A stretch of DNA of 64,000 nt from Bacteroidia bacterium (GCA_030427865.1 JAUICK010000003.1:124001-188000); one strand, 5' to 3'. Numbered from the stretch's first letter, positions 25,547 through 34,369 are shown. Numbers and translations are program-made. The notes: a model not told the origin generated them from the letters alone.

Positions 25547-25579
25547 ATAACTTTTTGACTTCGTAACTTTGTCACTTTC
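25547..25579. repeat. Period-8 AACTTT-type repeat upstream of menD
   Basis: Units ATAACTTT, TTGACTTC, GTAACTTT, GTCACTTT follow in an 8-base register, ending 13 bases before the menD ATG. The third unit with the next base forms TAACTTTG (25564-25571), an exact -7 box. Confidence 0.7.
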
Positions 25580-25591
25580 TAATATAGAAGA

Positions 25592-27250
25592 ATGTTTCCA
25601 AAAAAAGAACTCGCACAAATGGTAATTTCAGCTTGTCATCAATTTGATGTTGATATCGTTGTGATTTCTCCAGGTTCAAGAAATGCACCTTTAACTATTG
25701 GTTTTTCTAATCATAAAGAGATAGAAACGTTAAGTGTAGTTGATGAGCGTTGTGCTGCTTTTTTTGCTTTAGGGATTGCCCAACAAAAACAAAGACCAGT
25801 AGCTGTTTTGTGTACATCAGGTTCTGCTTTGCTAAATTATTATCCCGCTATTGCAGAAGCTTTTTATAGTAATATTCCGTTAGTGGTTATTTCTGCTGAT
25901 AGACCCAAACACTTAATTGATATTGGTGATGGACAAACAATTCGTCAAGAAAATATATTTGAAAATCATATTTTGTTTTCGGCAAATTTGGTAGAAAACT
26001 CAAAACTCAAAACTCAAAACTCAAAACTTATTTCTGAAGCTTTACAAATAGCAACTTCACAAAAAGGTCCTGTACACATTAATGTTCCTTTCGATGAACC
26101 TCTATATGAAACCGTAGGTACTTTAAAAAACTTTCATTTTCCAAAAATATCTTCGAACTTTTTAGAAAATTCGAATATCAATTATGATGATTTATCTAAA
26201 ATTTGGAACGCATCTCAAAAGAAAATGATTTTGGTTGGAGTAAATTATCCAGACAAAGCATTGCACAAATTGATGGATGCTTATTCTGAAGATGATTCTG
26301 TATTAATTTTAACAGAAACTACTTCTAATTTGCATCATGAAAAAACGATAAACGCCATAGATCAGCTAATTTTTTCTATGAATCATGATGAGTTTTTAGA
26401 ATTACGGCCAGATATTCTCATCACTTTTGGAGGAATGGTAGTTTCAAAAAGAATAAAAAAATTTTTGCGTACTTATTCACCAAAACATCATTGGGATATA
26501 GATAAACAAAAAGCAACCAACACTTATTTTTGTTTATCAGAATTTATACAGACAACTCCAATAAATTTCTTTTCTAATTTTAATTTAAGAATACAAAAAT
26601 CTCAAAGTAAATATCAACAAAAATGGCTCGATATTAGAGCTCGAAGAAGAGAAAAGCATAAAGCCTATTTATCTAAAGTAGAACACTCAGACTTAAAAGT
26701 TTTTGAGCAAATTCTACAAAGTATTCCAGAAAATAGCATGTTGCAAATTAGCAATAGTGCAATAATAAGATATGCACAATTATTTAGTATTAAAAACTCT
26801 GTTAATGTTTTTTGTAATAGAGGTACAAGCGGAATTGATGGAAGCACATCTACCGCAATAGGAGCCGCTTTTGCAAGCAAAAAACAAACTGTTTTTATAA
26901 CTGGTGATCTTAGTTTTTTTTATGATTCTAATGCTTTATGGAACAAAAATATTCCTAACAATTTTAGAATTATTTTGGTGAATAATTCTGGAGGAGGAAT
27001 TTTTAAAATTATACCTGGACCAAAAACTACAAATGCAGCAAAATATTTTGAAACCCCACATTGTTTAACAGCAGAACATTTGTGTAAAATGTATAATTTT
27101 AAGTACAAAAAAGCACATTCTAAAGAAACTGTTGCGCAAGAATTATTAGATTTTTATACCACATCCGAAAAACCAAAAATTTTAGAAATTTTTACTCCAA
27201 GTTCTAAAAATGATACCATACTAAAGGAGTATTTTAAATATATAAAGTAA
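25592..27250 (+). CDS. menD: 2-succinyl-5-enolpyruvyl-6-hydroxy-3-cyclohexene-1-carboxylate synthase
   Basis: A 552-residue thiamine-diphosphate enzyme that adds 2-oxoglutarate to isochorismate in menaquinone synthesis. It shows VISPGSRNAPLTIGF near the start, VDERCAAFFALG with the catalytic Glu, LCTSGSALLNYYPAI, and the ThDP-Mg region GDLSFFYDSNALW ... VNNSGGGIFKI. MenB of the same pathway is at 29618. Codons near 135-147 hold a heptanucleotide repeat coding for NSKLKTQNSKL. The stop overlaps the next start by one base (TAATG). Confidence 0.96.
   Translation: MFPKKELAQMVISACHQFDVDIVVISPGSRNAPLTIGFSNHKEIETLSVVDERCAAFFALGIAQQKQRPVAVLCTSGSALLNYYPAIAEAFYSNIPLVVISADRPKHLIDIGDGQTIRQENIFENHILFSANLVENSKLKTQNSKLISEALQIATSQKGPVHINVPFDEPLYETVGTLKNFHFPKISSNFLENSNINYDDLSKIWNASQKKMILVGVNYPDKALHKLMDAYSEDDSVLILTETTSNLHHEKTINAIDQLIFSMNHDEFLELRPDILITFGGMVVSKRIKKFLRTYSPKHHWDIDKQKATNTYFCLSEFIQTTPINFFSNFNLRIQKSQSKYQQKWLDIRARRREKHKAYLSKVEHSDLKVFEQILQSIPENSMLQISNSAIIRYAQLFSIKNSVNVFCNRGTSGIDGSTSTAIGAAFASKKQTVFITGDLSFFYDSNALWNKNIPNNFRIILVNNSGGGIFKIIPGPKTTNAAKYFETPHCLTAEHLCKMYNFKYKKAHSKETVAQELLDFYTTSEKPKILEIFTPSSKNDTILKEYFKYIK
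25995..26028. repeat. Heptanucleotide repeat (AAAACTC)4.9 inside menD
   Basis: Four complete AAAACTC units and AAAACT, perfect, in the coding region. The unit is not a multiple of three, so gain or loss of one unit would shift the reading frame. Confidence 0.97.
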
Positions 27251-27666
27251 TGGATTTACAAATAGGAGATAAAGTTGAGTTAATAATAGAAAAAGAAACA
27301 GCTTTAGGTTATGTTGTTTTAATTAACGATGAATTTGAAGGACTACTTTACAGAAATGAAATTTTTGAAGATGTCGAACTTGACATGGAAGTTGATGGAT
27401 ATATTAAAAACATTAGAGAAGATGGAAAGATAGATGTTTCACTTCGCCCACAAGGTTTTAAAAATGTCATTGAAACTGATGTAGAAAAGATATTAAACAA
27501 ACTTAAAAAAAGTAAAGAAGGATATTTGTTATTAACAGATAAAAGTTCGCCAGAATCTATTAAATTTCACCTTAAAATGAGTAAAAAGGCGTTTAAAAAA
27601 GCAATTGGAAATTTATATAGACAGAAAGTAATTTTATTAAAGGAAGATAGAATAGAATTAATTTAA
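27250..27666 (+). CDS. Short S1-domain RNA-binding protein, CvfB-like
   Basis: A 138-residue protein. Residues about 1-72 form an S1-like OB fold (IGDKVELIIEKETALGYVVL ... VDGYIKNIREDGKIDVSLRP), and the rest a small winged helix (FHLKMSKKAFKKAIGNLYRQ). CvfB proteins usually have three S1-like domains and this C-terminal winged helix (about 280 residues), so this is a short version with one S1 part. The role is unknown but RNA or DNA binding is likely. It starts in the menD stop and is probably co-translated. Confidence 0.8.
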   Translation: MDLQIGDKVELIIEKETALGYVVLINDEFEGLLYRNEIFEDVELDMEVDGYIKNIREDGKIDVSLRPQGFKNVIETDVEKILNKLKKSKEGYLLLTDKSSPESIKFHLKMSKKAFKKAIGNLYRQKVILLKEDRIELI

Positions 27667-27700
27667 TTCTTATTTTGCAAATAGGTATATTAAAAAAGAA

Positions 27701-28381
27701 ATGAAAAATGTAGTAAAAATTGCATTATTTTTTTGTGCAATATTAGTTAGTGCACAAAATAAAGATACGTTAAGTTCAGATAGGCCAGGTCAAGCATTAT
27801 CTTCTAATACAGTGGGTGAAAACGTTTTTCAAATTCAAGCTGGAATCGATTTTCTTAATAGTAGCTCAGATTTTTACCCCAATTCTTTTTTTAGATATGG
27901 TATTTCAGAAAGGTTCGAATTAAATTCAGGTTTTATTTTATCTGGACATAAATTTGGTAATGATTTAGAGTCTTTTACTATCGGAGCAAGATATCTTTTA
28001 AATAAAAACAACAGTAAATACACATCAAGTTTACAATTTTCGTTTGATGCTGGTGCGGCTACTAAAAACTCACAAATCACTTATATAATAGGTAGTTCTT
28101 TGTCAGAAAAACTATCGTATACCATAAATTTAGGACTTAATTTTAATAATAATTTTGCATTAAATAACGGAATTTATGTATTTAATTTATCTTACGCTTT
28201 AAATGAACATGTAGGGCTTTTTATAGAGCCGTTTGGAAAGTTTTTAAAAAGCAATTTTAAATTTAATTTTGATTCTGGGGTCTATTATCTTCTTAATAAT
28301 AATTTGCAATTAGATGCACTTATAGGAAACAATGATGGAGTTTTTCTAGGGGCTGGTGTTACTTGGAGGGTTCCTTTTTAA
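27701..28381 (+). CDS. Porin-like transporter of the MetA-pathway phenol degradation family
   Basis: A 226-residue exported barrel protein with a signal peptide (AILVSAQ, about 1-18) and the motif TLSSDRPGQALSSNTVG directly after it, typical of the PF13557 outer-membrane group. Alternating strands run to the end (FLGAGVTWRVPF). The members are called transporters, but no substrate is known here. It ends 10 bases before the end of the convergent esterase-like gene. Confidence 0.8.
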   Translation: MKNVVKIALFFCAILVSAQNKDTLSSDRPGQALSSNTVGENVFQIQAGIDFLNSSSDFYPNSFFRYGISERFELNSGFILSGHKFGNDLESFTIGARYLLNKNNSKYTSSLQFSFDAGAATKNSQITYIIGSSLSEKLSYTINLGLNFNNNFALNNGIYVFNLSYALNEHVGLFIEPFGKFLKSNFKFNFDSGVYYLLNNNLQLDALIGNNDGVFLGAGVTWRVPF

Positions 28382-28391
28382 AAAGAACTAA

Positions 28392-29549
28392 TTACATTCC
28401 TCCTAAACGTAAAATATTTTCATAAAAAGCATCTGCATTTTTATTAGAAGGGTCCATTTTACCATATCCAATTTTATAGTGTTTCAGGGCTTTTTTGTAC
28501 ATTTTTCCACTTTCGTAATAACGCCCAATGTAATAATCACCTAAAGGTGAAGAAGGAAATAATTTTAAAATCATTTTACCAAATTCTCGTAAATGATCTC
28601 CATTTTCTTTTTCGATAATTATTTTTTCAACTACATAAATATCACGCTCCCTTATTCCTAAATTGCTTCCAAAAAGAAATTCAATTTCTAAATATTTATT
28701 TTCTAAGTAAGCAATAGCATCTACAGGAGATAAGTGCTTAACATTTTTCTCAAATTCTTCTTTAGAGATAGCAGAATAAATTTCAAAAACTTTTGTCATA
28801 GCTCTTGGAATAGCTTCTGCCATTGCAGAAATACTACTTGGTGTAACAATACTATCGTTTATAATATTAAAATTTTTAATTTCTAACGATTTTAAACCTG
28901 TTTGTAACTCACCGATTTTAGTTTGTTTTTTTGTTGAAAATGATGAGGAATTGTTAGTGTAGAAGTAAAAAGTATTGTCTTCTTTTTGAAATTTTCCTAA
29001 ATTGTAAGATTGAAATTGTTGTCCAACAAAATCAGAAAAAGTAGGATTAATACAGATGTAAGAATTGATAAACGGTTTAGGTTCTTTTAAAAAATGCGTT
29101 ATTAAATTGGCAGAGGTTCCTTCACCAATTAAAGAAATAAAAGGAGATGTTCTATAGGTACTTTCCATATAAAAGATAACTTCATCTCTTATAAATTGAT
29201 AAAAAGCAATATTATCTGCAGTTAAATTACCATTGTTTATATTAAAATAAGTGTCTTTTTTTCTACTTTCTTTCATAGAAATTCCTACAACTATTTGTTT
29301 AGGAGCTTTGTCTTTAGCTGCAAACAAAACCGAATTCCCAACATACGTGTCAAATAAGTATTCAGCATCAAAAACAACGGCTAAAGGATAATTTTTAATA
29401 CTATCTTTCTCATAGCCTTTTGGCAAATAAATTTTAAGGTTTCTTGTAGTTTCTAATATCTCAGATTCAATATTTTTATCAATAATTTTTTGTGAAAATC
29501 CTGATATGTAAAAAAGAATAAATATTAGTGAGAACGATTTCTTTATCAT
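28392..29549 (-). CDS. Esterase-fold exported protein with degenerate nucleophile motif
   Basis: A 385-residue exported protein (signal peptide about 1-19, SGFSQ). The first 260 residues follow the putative esterase/enterochelin-esterase fold (NLKIYLPKGYEKDS ... LAVVFDAEYLF), and the rest is helical with TPR-like character (YYIGRYYESGKMYKKALKHY). The nucleophile elbow, GxSxG in active enzymes, reads SLIGEGTSANL, so the serine position is Gly144. It may be a non-catalytic relative or use another residue. Fold call moderate, activity doubtful. Confidence 0.72.
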   Translation of the reverse strand: MIKKSFSLIFILFYISGFSQKIIDKNIESEILETTRNLKIYLPKGYEKDSIKNYPLAVVFDAEYLFDTYVGNSVLFAAKDKAPKQIVVGISMKESRKKDTYFNINNGNLTADNIAFYQFIRDEVIFYMESTYRTSPFISLIGEGTSANLITHFLKEPKPFINSYICINPTFSDFVGQQFQSYNLGKFQKEDNTFYFYTNNSSSFSTKKQTKIGELQTGLKSLEIKNFNIINDSIVTPSSISAMAEAIPRAMTKVFEIYSAISKEEFEKNVKHLSPVDAIAYLENKYLEIEFLFGSNLGIRERDIYVVEKIIIEKENGDHLREFGKMILKLFPSSPLGDYYIGRYYESGKMYKKALKHYKIGYGKMDPSNKNADAFYENILRLGGM

Positions 29550-29617
29550 AAATTTGAATCTTTATTTTTATAACCAATTATTTTGTTCTTCTAAAAGAAC
29601 GTCCAAAATACAAAATT

Positions 29618-30457
29618 ATGATACAACCTGAGTGGAAAACTGTTAAAGAATATGAAGATATTACTTATAAAAAATGTAATGGTGTTGCAAGAATAGCTTT
29701 TAATAGACCTAATGTTAGAAATGCTTTTAGACCCAAAACAACATCAGAATTGTATGACGCTTTTTACGATGCAGGTGAAGATACATCAATAGGAGTAGTG
29801 TTGCTATCTGCAGAAGGACCAAGTACAAAAGATGGTGTATATTCTTTTTGTTCTGGTGGTGATCAAAAAGCAAGAGGACATCAAGGTTATGTGGGTGATG
29901 ATGGTTATCACAGATTAAATATTTTAGAAGTTCAAAGATTGATACGTTTTATGCCAAAAGCAGTAATTGCAGTAGTTCCAGGTTGGGCAGTTGGTGGTGG
30001 ACATAGTTTACATGTTGTTTGCGATTTAACTTTAGCCTCTAAAGAACACGCTATTTTTAAACAAACAGATGCAGATGTAACGTCTTTTGATGGGGGTTAT
30101 GGTTCTGCATATTTAGCAAAAATGGTTGGGCAGAAAAGAGCGAGAGAAATTTTCTTTTTAGGAAGAAATTATTCTGCACAAGAAGCCTATGAAATGGGAA
30201 TGGTAAATGCAGTAATCCCTCATGATGAATTAGAAAGCACTGCTTACGAGTGGGCACAAGAAATTTTAGCAAAATCGCCAACATCTATAAAAATGTTAAA
30301 GTTTGCGATGAATTTAACAGATGATGGAATGGTTGGTCAGCAAGTTTTTGCAGGAGAAGCAACACGTTTGGCGTATATGACAGACGAAGCAAAAGAAGGA
30401 AGAGATGCGTTTTTAGAAAAAAGAAAGCCAAATTTTCCTAAAAAATGGATACCATAG
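29618..30457 (+). CDS. menB: 1,4-dihydroxy-2-naphthoyl-CoA synthase
   Basis: A crotonase-fold enzyme that closes the second ring in menaquinone synthesis. The 279 residues show the MenB features: RIAFNRPNVRNAFRPKT, the oxyanion-hole region FCSGGDQKARGHQGYVGDDG, VAVVPGWAVGGGHSLHVVCD, QTDADVTSFDGGYGSAYLA, and the tail LEKRKPNFPKKWIP. Together with menD (25592) it covers two steps of the pathway. It stands alone, with an 11-bp hairpin just downstream. Confidence 0.96.
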   Translation: MIQPEWKTVKEYEDITYKKCNGVARIAFNRPNVRNAFRPKTTSELYDAFYDAGEDTSIGVVLLSAEGPSTKDGVYSFCSGGDQKARGHQGYVGDDGYHRLNILEVQRLIRFMPKAVIAVVPGWAVGGGHSLHVVCDLTLASKEHAIFKQTDADVTSFDGGYGSAYLAKMVGQKRAREIFFLGRNYSAQEAYEMGMVNAVIPHDELESTAYEWAQEILAKSPTSIKMLKFAMNLTDDGMVGQQVFAGEATRLAYMTDEAKEGRDAFLEKRKPNFPKKWIP

Positions 30458-30481
30458 TCAATTGCTAATTTTAAAATTAAG

Positions 30482-30508
30482 AATTACGAATTATCAGAAT
30501 TCGTAATT
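30482..30508. repeat. Perfect 11-bp inverted repeat between menB and purU
   Basis: AATTACGAATT (30482-30492), loop ATCAG, AATTCGTAATT (30498-30508). A related dyad stands before the FAH-family gene at 31426-31462. There is no U-tract; it could be a regulator site or a weak terminator. Confidence 0.8.
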
Positions 30509-30536
30509 ATAAATTGATAATTCATAATTAATTAAA

Positions 30537-31406
30537 ATGAAATCACAAGTAGTAACTTTTTTAATAAAATGTCCAGATCAAAAAGGATTGGTAGCAAAAA
30601 TTACCAGTTTCTTTTACGATAAAGGATTCAATATTTTAAGTTGTCAGCAATATGTAAATTCAATTGAAAATACATATTTCATGAGAGTTCGTTTAAATGC
30701 AGATGGCACCAGTATTTCTAAAGAAAAATTAGAAAGTAGTTTTTTAGAATTAGCAACACCTTTACAATTTAGTTGGTCAGTAAATTATGGAGATAAAAAA
30801 CAAAATGTAGCTATAATGGTGTCGCATACAAGTCATAATTTATACGATTTGTTAGAGCGTTACAAAGAAGGTAGGTTAGATTGTAATGTAAAAATGATTA
30901 TTAGTAATCACGATAAATTAAGACACATTGCAGAAATGTTTAATGTTCCTTTTTATTATTTACCAGTTTCGAAAGAAACAAAATCAGAGCAAGAATCTCA
31001 AATAAAAGAATTATTAGACTCTAATAATATCGATTTAATTGTGATGGCAAGATATATGCAGATTTTATCATCAGACTTTATCAATCGTTATCCAGAGAGA
31101 ATTATTAATATTCATCATTCTTTTTTACCTGCTTTTCAAGGAGCAAATCCTTATAAAAAAGCCTATGAAAGAGGTGTAAAGTTAATAGGTGCAACAGCAC
31201 ATTATGCAACAGAAGACTTAGATGAAGGTCCGATTATTGAGCAAGATGTGAAGCCTGTTACTCACGAAAGTACACCAACAACGTTAAAAAGAATTGGTGC
31301 AGATATAGAAAAATTGGTGTTGGCAAGAGCTGTAAAAAATCATTTGAATAACCAAATTATAGTTTCAGGAAATAGGGCAATAGTATTTCCAGAAGCAGGA
31401 GAGTAA
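30537..31406 (+). CDS. purU: Formyltetrahydrofolate deformylase
   Basis: It hydrolyses 10-formyl-THF to THF and formate, balancing the one-carbon pool. The 289 residues start with an ACT domain (FLIKCPDQKGLVAKITSFFY) and continue as a formyltransferase domain: IMVSHTSHNLYDLLERY, MARYMQILSSDFI, catalytic INIHHSFLPAFQGANPY and HYATEDLDEGPIIEQD. The N-terminal ACT domain separates it from PurN. Confidence 0.95.
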   Translation: MKSQVVTFLIKCPDQKGLVAKITSFFYDKGFNILSCQQYVNSIENTYFMRVRLNADGTSISKEKLESSFLELATPLQFSWSVNYGDKKQNVAIMVSHTSHNLYDLLERYKEGRLDCNVKMIISNHDKLRHIAEMFNVPFYYLPVSKETKSEQESQIKELLDSNNIDLIVMARYMQILSSDFINRYPERIINIHHSFLPAFQGANPYKKAYERGVKLIGATAHYATEDLDEGPIIEQDVKPVTHESTPTTLKRIGADIEKLVLARAVKNHLNNQIIVSGNRAIVFPEAGE

Positions 31407-31425
31407 AAAAGAATTGCAAATGAAT

Positions 31426-31462
31426 AATTACGAATTAAAGTTTAGAAACAATTTTCGTAATT
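31426..31462. repeat. Inverted repeat between purU and the FAH-family gene
   Basis: AATTACGAA (31426-31434) and TTCGTAATT (31454-31462), the same core as the dyad at 30482-30508. It is followed by two direct copies of ATTAGTAATTT ahead of the next start. Confidence 0.7.
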
Positions 31463-31487
31463 AGTAATTTAAAATTAGTAATTTATT

Positions 31488-32096
31488 ATGAAAATAATCT
31501 GTATTGGACGTAATTACGCAAAACATATCCAAGAATTAGCAAATGAGAAACCAGAACACCCTGTTGTTTTTTTAAAGCCAGATTCTGCAATTTTACCTCG
31601 AAAAAATCCTTTTTTTATTCCTCCTTTTTCTGATGATGTACATTATGAAGTAGAAGTTTTAGTGAAAATTAACAAAGTAGGGAAACATATTGATGCAAAA
31701 TTTGCTCATAAATATTATGATGAGGTTGGTTTAGGAATCGATTTTACTGCAAGAGATGTACAGCAGCACTGCAAAGAAAAAGGTTTGCCTTGGGAAAAAG
31801 CAAAAGCTTTTGATGGAAGTGCAGTTGTGGGTGAATTTTATAAAAAAGAACAATTCGATTTAGAGAATTTAAAATTTCAACTGTATAAAAATGATGAAAT
31901 TGTTCAAGATGGAAACACTAATGCAATGTTGTGGAAAACAGATGAGTTAATTGCTTATGTTTCTCAATATTTTACCTTAAAAAAAGGAGATATCATTTTT
32001 ACAGGAACACCAGCAGGAGTTGGAAAAGTAGTAGAGAATGATGTTTTAAAAGGAGTTATTGAAGCAAATGAAGCGTTTAATATAAGAGTGAAGTAA
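31488..32096 (+). CDS. Fumarylacetoacetate hydrolase family protein
   Basis: A 202-residue member of the FAH family: KIICIGRNYAKHIQELANEKP, PVVFLKPDSAIL, HYEVEVLVKINKVGK with the metal-binding Glu residues, GIDFTARDVQQHCKEKGLPW, and FTGTPAGVGKV. Related short enzymes act as acylpyruvases or oxaloacetate decarboxylases. The substrate is not known. It leads a tight series with three small membrane proteins and cinA. Confidence 0.92.
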   Translation: MKIICIGRNYAKHIQELANEKPEHPVVFLKPDSAILPRKNPFFIPPFSDDVHYEVEVLVKINKVGKHIDAKFAHKYYDEVGLGIDFTARDVQQHCKEKGLPWEKAKAFDGSAVVGEFYKKEQFDLENLKFQLYKNDEIVQDGNTNAMLWKTDELIAYVSQYFTLKKGDIIFTGTPAGVGKVVENDVLKGVIEANEAFNIRVK

Positions 32097-32115
32097 ATTT
32101 AAAAGAAATAAAACG

Positions 32116-32445
32116 ATGTTGGGTATTTTATTGCTGTTTTTTATTGGAAAATATTACTACAAATTAGCTGAGAAGTTTAAAAAAAGTAAACTCGGTTTTG
32201 CTATTTTAGGAATAGTAGTTTATTATGTAGGAACCATTATTTTTGGATTGATTTTCGGTTTAATAGCAGAAATTATTTCTCCTGGTTCTATAGATACAAT
32301 AAACGAAAAAATGTTAGGGCTAATAGCTTTACCTTTTGGAATCTTGGCTTGTTATTTAGTGTATAAATATTTACAGAAAACATGGAAAAAGAATGAACCT
32401 ATAACAAATAGTGAAATAAATTTAATTGGTAAAAAAGAAGATTAA
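32116..32445 (+). CDS. Small membrane protein, tandem copy 1
   Basis: A 109-residue protein with two to three membrane helices: an N-terminal one, then GFAILGIVVYYVGTIIFGLI and ALPFGILACYLVYKYL. Between them lies YYKLAEKFKKSKLG, and it ends NLIGKKED. It is a paralogue of the two following proteins, most like the third (YYVGTII is shared). I do not recognise the family. It starts 19 bases after the FAH-family gene. Confidence 0.7.
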   Translation: MLGILLLFFIGKYYYKLAEKFKKSKLGFAILGIVVYYVGTIIFGLIFGLIAEIISPGSIDTINEKMLGLIALPFGILACYLVYKYLQKTWKKNEPITNSEINLIGKKED

Positions 32446-32447
32446 GA

Positions 32448-32762
32448 TTGATTAGTTTTATTATTCAAATACTGATTTCTATTTTTATTGGAATTTGCTT
32501 TGTTTTCTTAGCAAAAAGATACAAAAAAAGCAAAACCCTATACTTTTTTATGGGATTTTTTATTTGCTTGACATTATGGTTGATCTACATAATCTCATAT
32601 GGTATAATTACAAATTTTAAAGTTGATAATGATTTAGATTATCATAGAAATTTATCAATTTTTTTTAGCTTGATAATATGTTATATCATTTTTATAATAG
32701 TAAGAAAAAAACTTAAGAAGAATTATTCAGATGATTTAGAAATTAATGAAATAGGGAAGTAG
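32448..32762 (+). CDS. Small membrane protein, tandem copy 2
   Basis: A 104-residue protein with three likely membrane helices, the pattern FLAKRYKKSKTLYFFMGFF corresponding to YYKLAEKFKKSKLG of copy 1, and the tail LEINEIGK. It starts at a TTG 2 bases after the stop of copy 1. The conserved layout and C-terminal IGK support translation despite the weak start codon. Function unknown. Confidence 0.62.
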   Translation: MISFIIQILISIFIGICFVFLAKRYKKSKTLYFFMGFFICLTLWLIYIISYGIITNFKVDNDLDYHRNLSIFFSLIICYIIFIIVRKKLKKNYSDDLEINEIGK

Positions 32763-32763
32763 A

Positions 32764-33078
32764 TTGGAATATTTAGCTTACATTTTTATTTTTTACATTG
32801 GTTTTTATTTTTACAGGCTTGCAGAAAATCATAAAAAAAATAAATGGTTATTCAGTGCAGTTGGAATTGCAACTTATTATGTTGGAACCATTATTTATAC
32901 GCTATTTTTAAAGCTCTATCATAAAGAAGAAATTAGTGATTTTGATTTTGTTTCAATAACAATAAAATCTTTTTTAATAGGGCTTTTAAGTGTTTTTTTT
33001 CTATTTCAATTGTTGAGTTTTATTTGGAGTAGAAAGAAGAAAGTTAAAGCAAAAAGAATTGACAAAATAGGAAAGTAA
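32764..33078 (+). CDS. Small membrane protein, tandem copy 3
   Basis: A 104-residue protein closely parallel to copy 1: FYRLAENHKKNKWLFSAVGI, then YYVGTIIYTLFL, a third helix and the tail KRIDKIGK. It starts at a TTG one base after the stop of copy 2, and its TAA is directly followed by the cinA ATG, so the series is surely one transcript. Function unknown. Confidence 0.65.
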   Translation: MEYLAYIFIFYIGFYFYRLAENHKKNKWLFSAVGIATYYVGTIIYTLFLKLYHKEEISDFDFVSITIKSFLIGLLSVFFLFQLLSFIWSRKKKVKAKRIDKIGK

Positions 33079-34320
33079 ATGAAAGCAGAAATTATAACAA
33101 TAGGAGATGAGATTTTAATCGGTCAAATTGTAGATACCAATTCACAATTTATCAGTCAACAATTAAATAAAATCGGAGTTTCAGTATATCAAATTACCTC
33201 CATTCAAGATGAACAACAACACATCTTAAACGCACTAAAAGAAGCACAAGAAAGAGTAGATATTGTCATTATAACAGGAGGTTTAGGACCAACAAAAGAT
33301 GACATCACAAAAAAAACAATAGCTCAATTTTTTAATGATGACAAATTCATTGAATACCCAAAGGTCATAGAACACATAAAGAGATTGTTCAAAAAAATCA
33401 ATCACCCTTTTAAAAAAATTCAACGTTATCAAGCACAATTGCCATCAAAAGCAACTTTGTTAATGAATCATTTTGGTACTGCACCTGGAATGTGGTTTTA
33501 CGAAAACGAAACTGTCTTTGTGTCACTCCCAGGAGTTCCTTATGAAATGAAAGGTTTAATTGCGAAAGAAGTTTTACCAAGAATTCAAAAACAATTCAAA
33601 TTGCCTTTTATTATTCATAAAACTATAATGACTTACGGACAAGGTGAAAGCACAATTGCAGAAAAAATTGAAAATTTTGAAAACAATTTACCACAACATA
33701 TTAAGTTAGCCTATTTACCTTCTTTTGGTAAAGTGCGTTTACGGTTAACCGCCAAAGGCAATAACAAAGAAACTTTAGAAAAAGAATTGCAAGAAAAAAT
33801 TGATGCTATCTATCAACTTATCCCAGAAATTATTACGGGTATAGATGATGACGCTTCATTAGAAAAAAAAGTAGGAGAATTGTTAAAGAAAAAGAACAAA
33901 ACCATTTGCACTGCAGAAAGCGTAACTGGAGGTAAAATAGCATCAACATTGGTTTCAGTGGCTGGTTCATCTGTTTATTATAAAGGTAGTTTTGTAACCT
34001 ATTCAGCAGAAACAAAAATTAATTTATTAGGAGTTTCATTAGAAACTATTAAAAAACATACGGTTGTAAGTGCAGCAGTTGCCTTAGCAATGGCAAAAGG
34101 TGCAAAAGATAAGTTAAAAACAGATTATGCAATTGCGGTAACAGGTAATGCTGGACCAACAACAGATAACAACAATAAAAGTGTTGGTTTAGTATATATT
34201 GCTTTAGCAAGCGATAAAAAAACAATTGTAGAAGAGTTTAATTTTGGACAACCAAGAGAAAAAGTTATCAACAGAACAGTAAGTAAATCACTTGAAATTT
34301 TACAGAAAGAAATACTGTAA
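33079..34320 (+). CDS. cinA: CinA family nicotinamide-nucleotide amidohydrolase
   Basis: A 413-residue protein with an N-terminal MoeA-like/COG1058 domain (ITIGDEILIGQIVDTNSQFI, ITGGLGPTKDDITK) and a C-terminal PncC-type NMN amidohydrolase domain (TICTAESVTGGKIASTLVS, SYSAETK-like TYSAETKINLLGV, AVTGNAGPTTD). It recycles NMN in the pyridine nucleotide cycle and is historically called competence-damage protein. Its ATG follows the preceding stop without a gap. Confidence 0.94.
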   Translation: MKAEIITIGDEILIGQIVDTNSQFISQQLNKIGVSVYQITSIQDEQQHILNALKEAQERVDIVIITGGLGPTKDDITKKTIAQFFNDDKFIEYPKVIEHIKRLFKKINHPFKKIQRYQAQLPSKATLLMNHFGTAPGMWFYENETVFVSLPGVPYEMKGLIAKEVLPRIQKQFKLPFIIHKTIMTYGQGESTIAEKIENFENNLPQHIKLAYLPSFGKVRLRLTAKGNNKETLEKELQEKIDAIYQLIPEIITGIDDDASLEKKVGELLKKKNKTICTAESVTGGKIASTLVSVAGSSVYYKGSFVTYSAETKINLLGVSLETIKKHTVVSAAVALAMAKGAKDKLKTDYAIAVTGNAGPTTDNNNKSVGLVYIALASDKKTIVEEFNFGQPREKVINRTVSKSLEILQKEIL

Positions 34321-34338
34321 AAAATTTGTAAAATTCTT

Positions 34339-34369
34339 TTGTTCACAATTAGATTTATTTGTAGATTTG
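34339..34369 (+). promoter_or_regulatory. Promoter of rpmB operon (TTG-N20-TAGATTTG)
   Basis: TTG (34339-34341) and TAGATTTG (34362-34369), 20 bases apart, lie 39 bases before rpmB. Confidence 0.65.
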
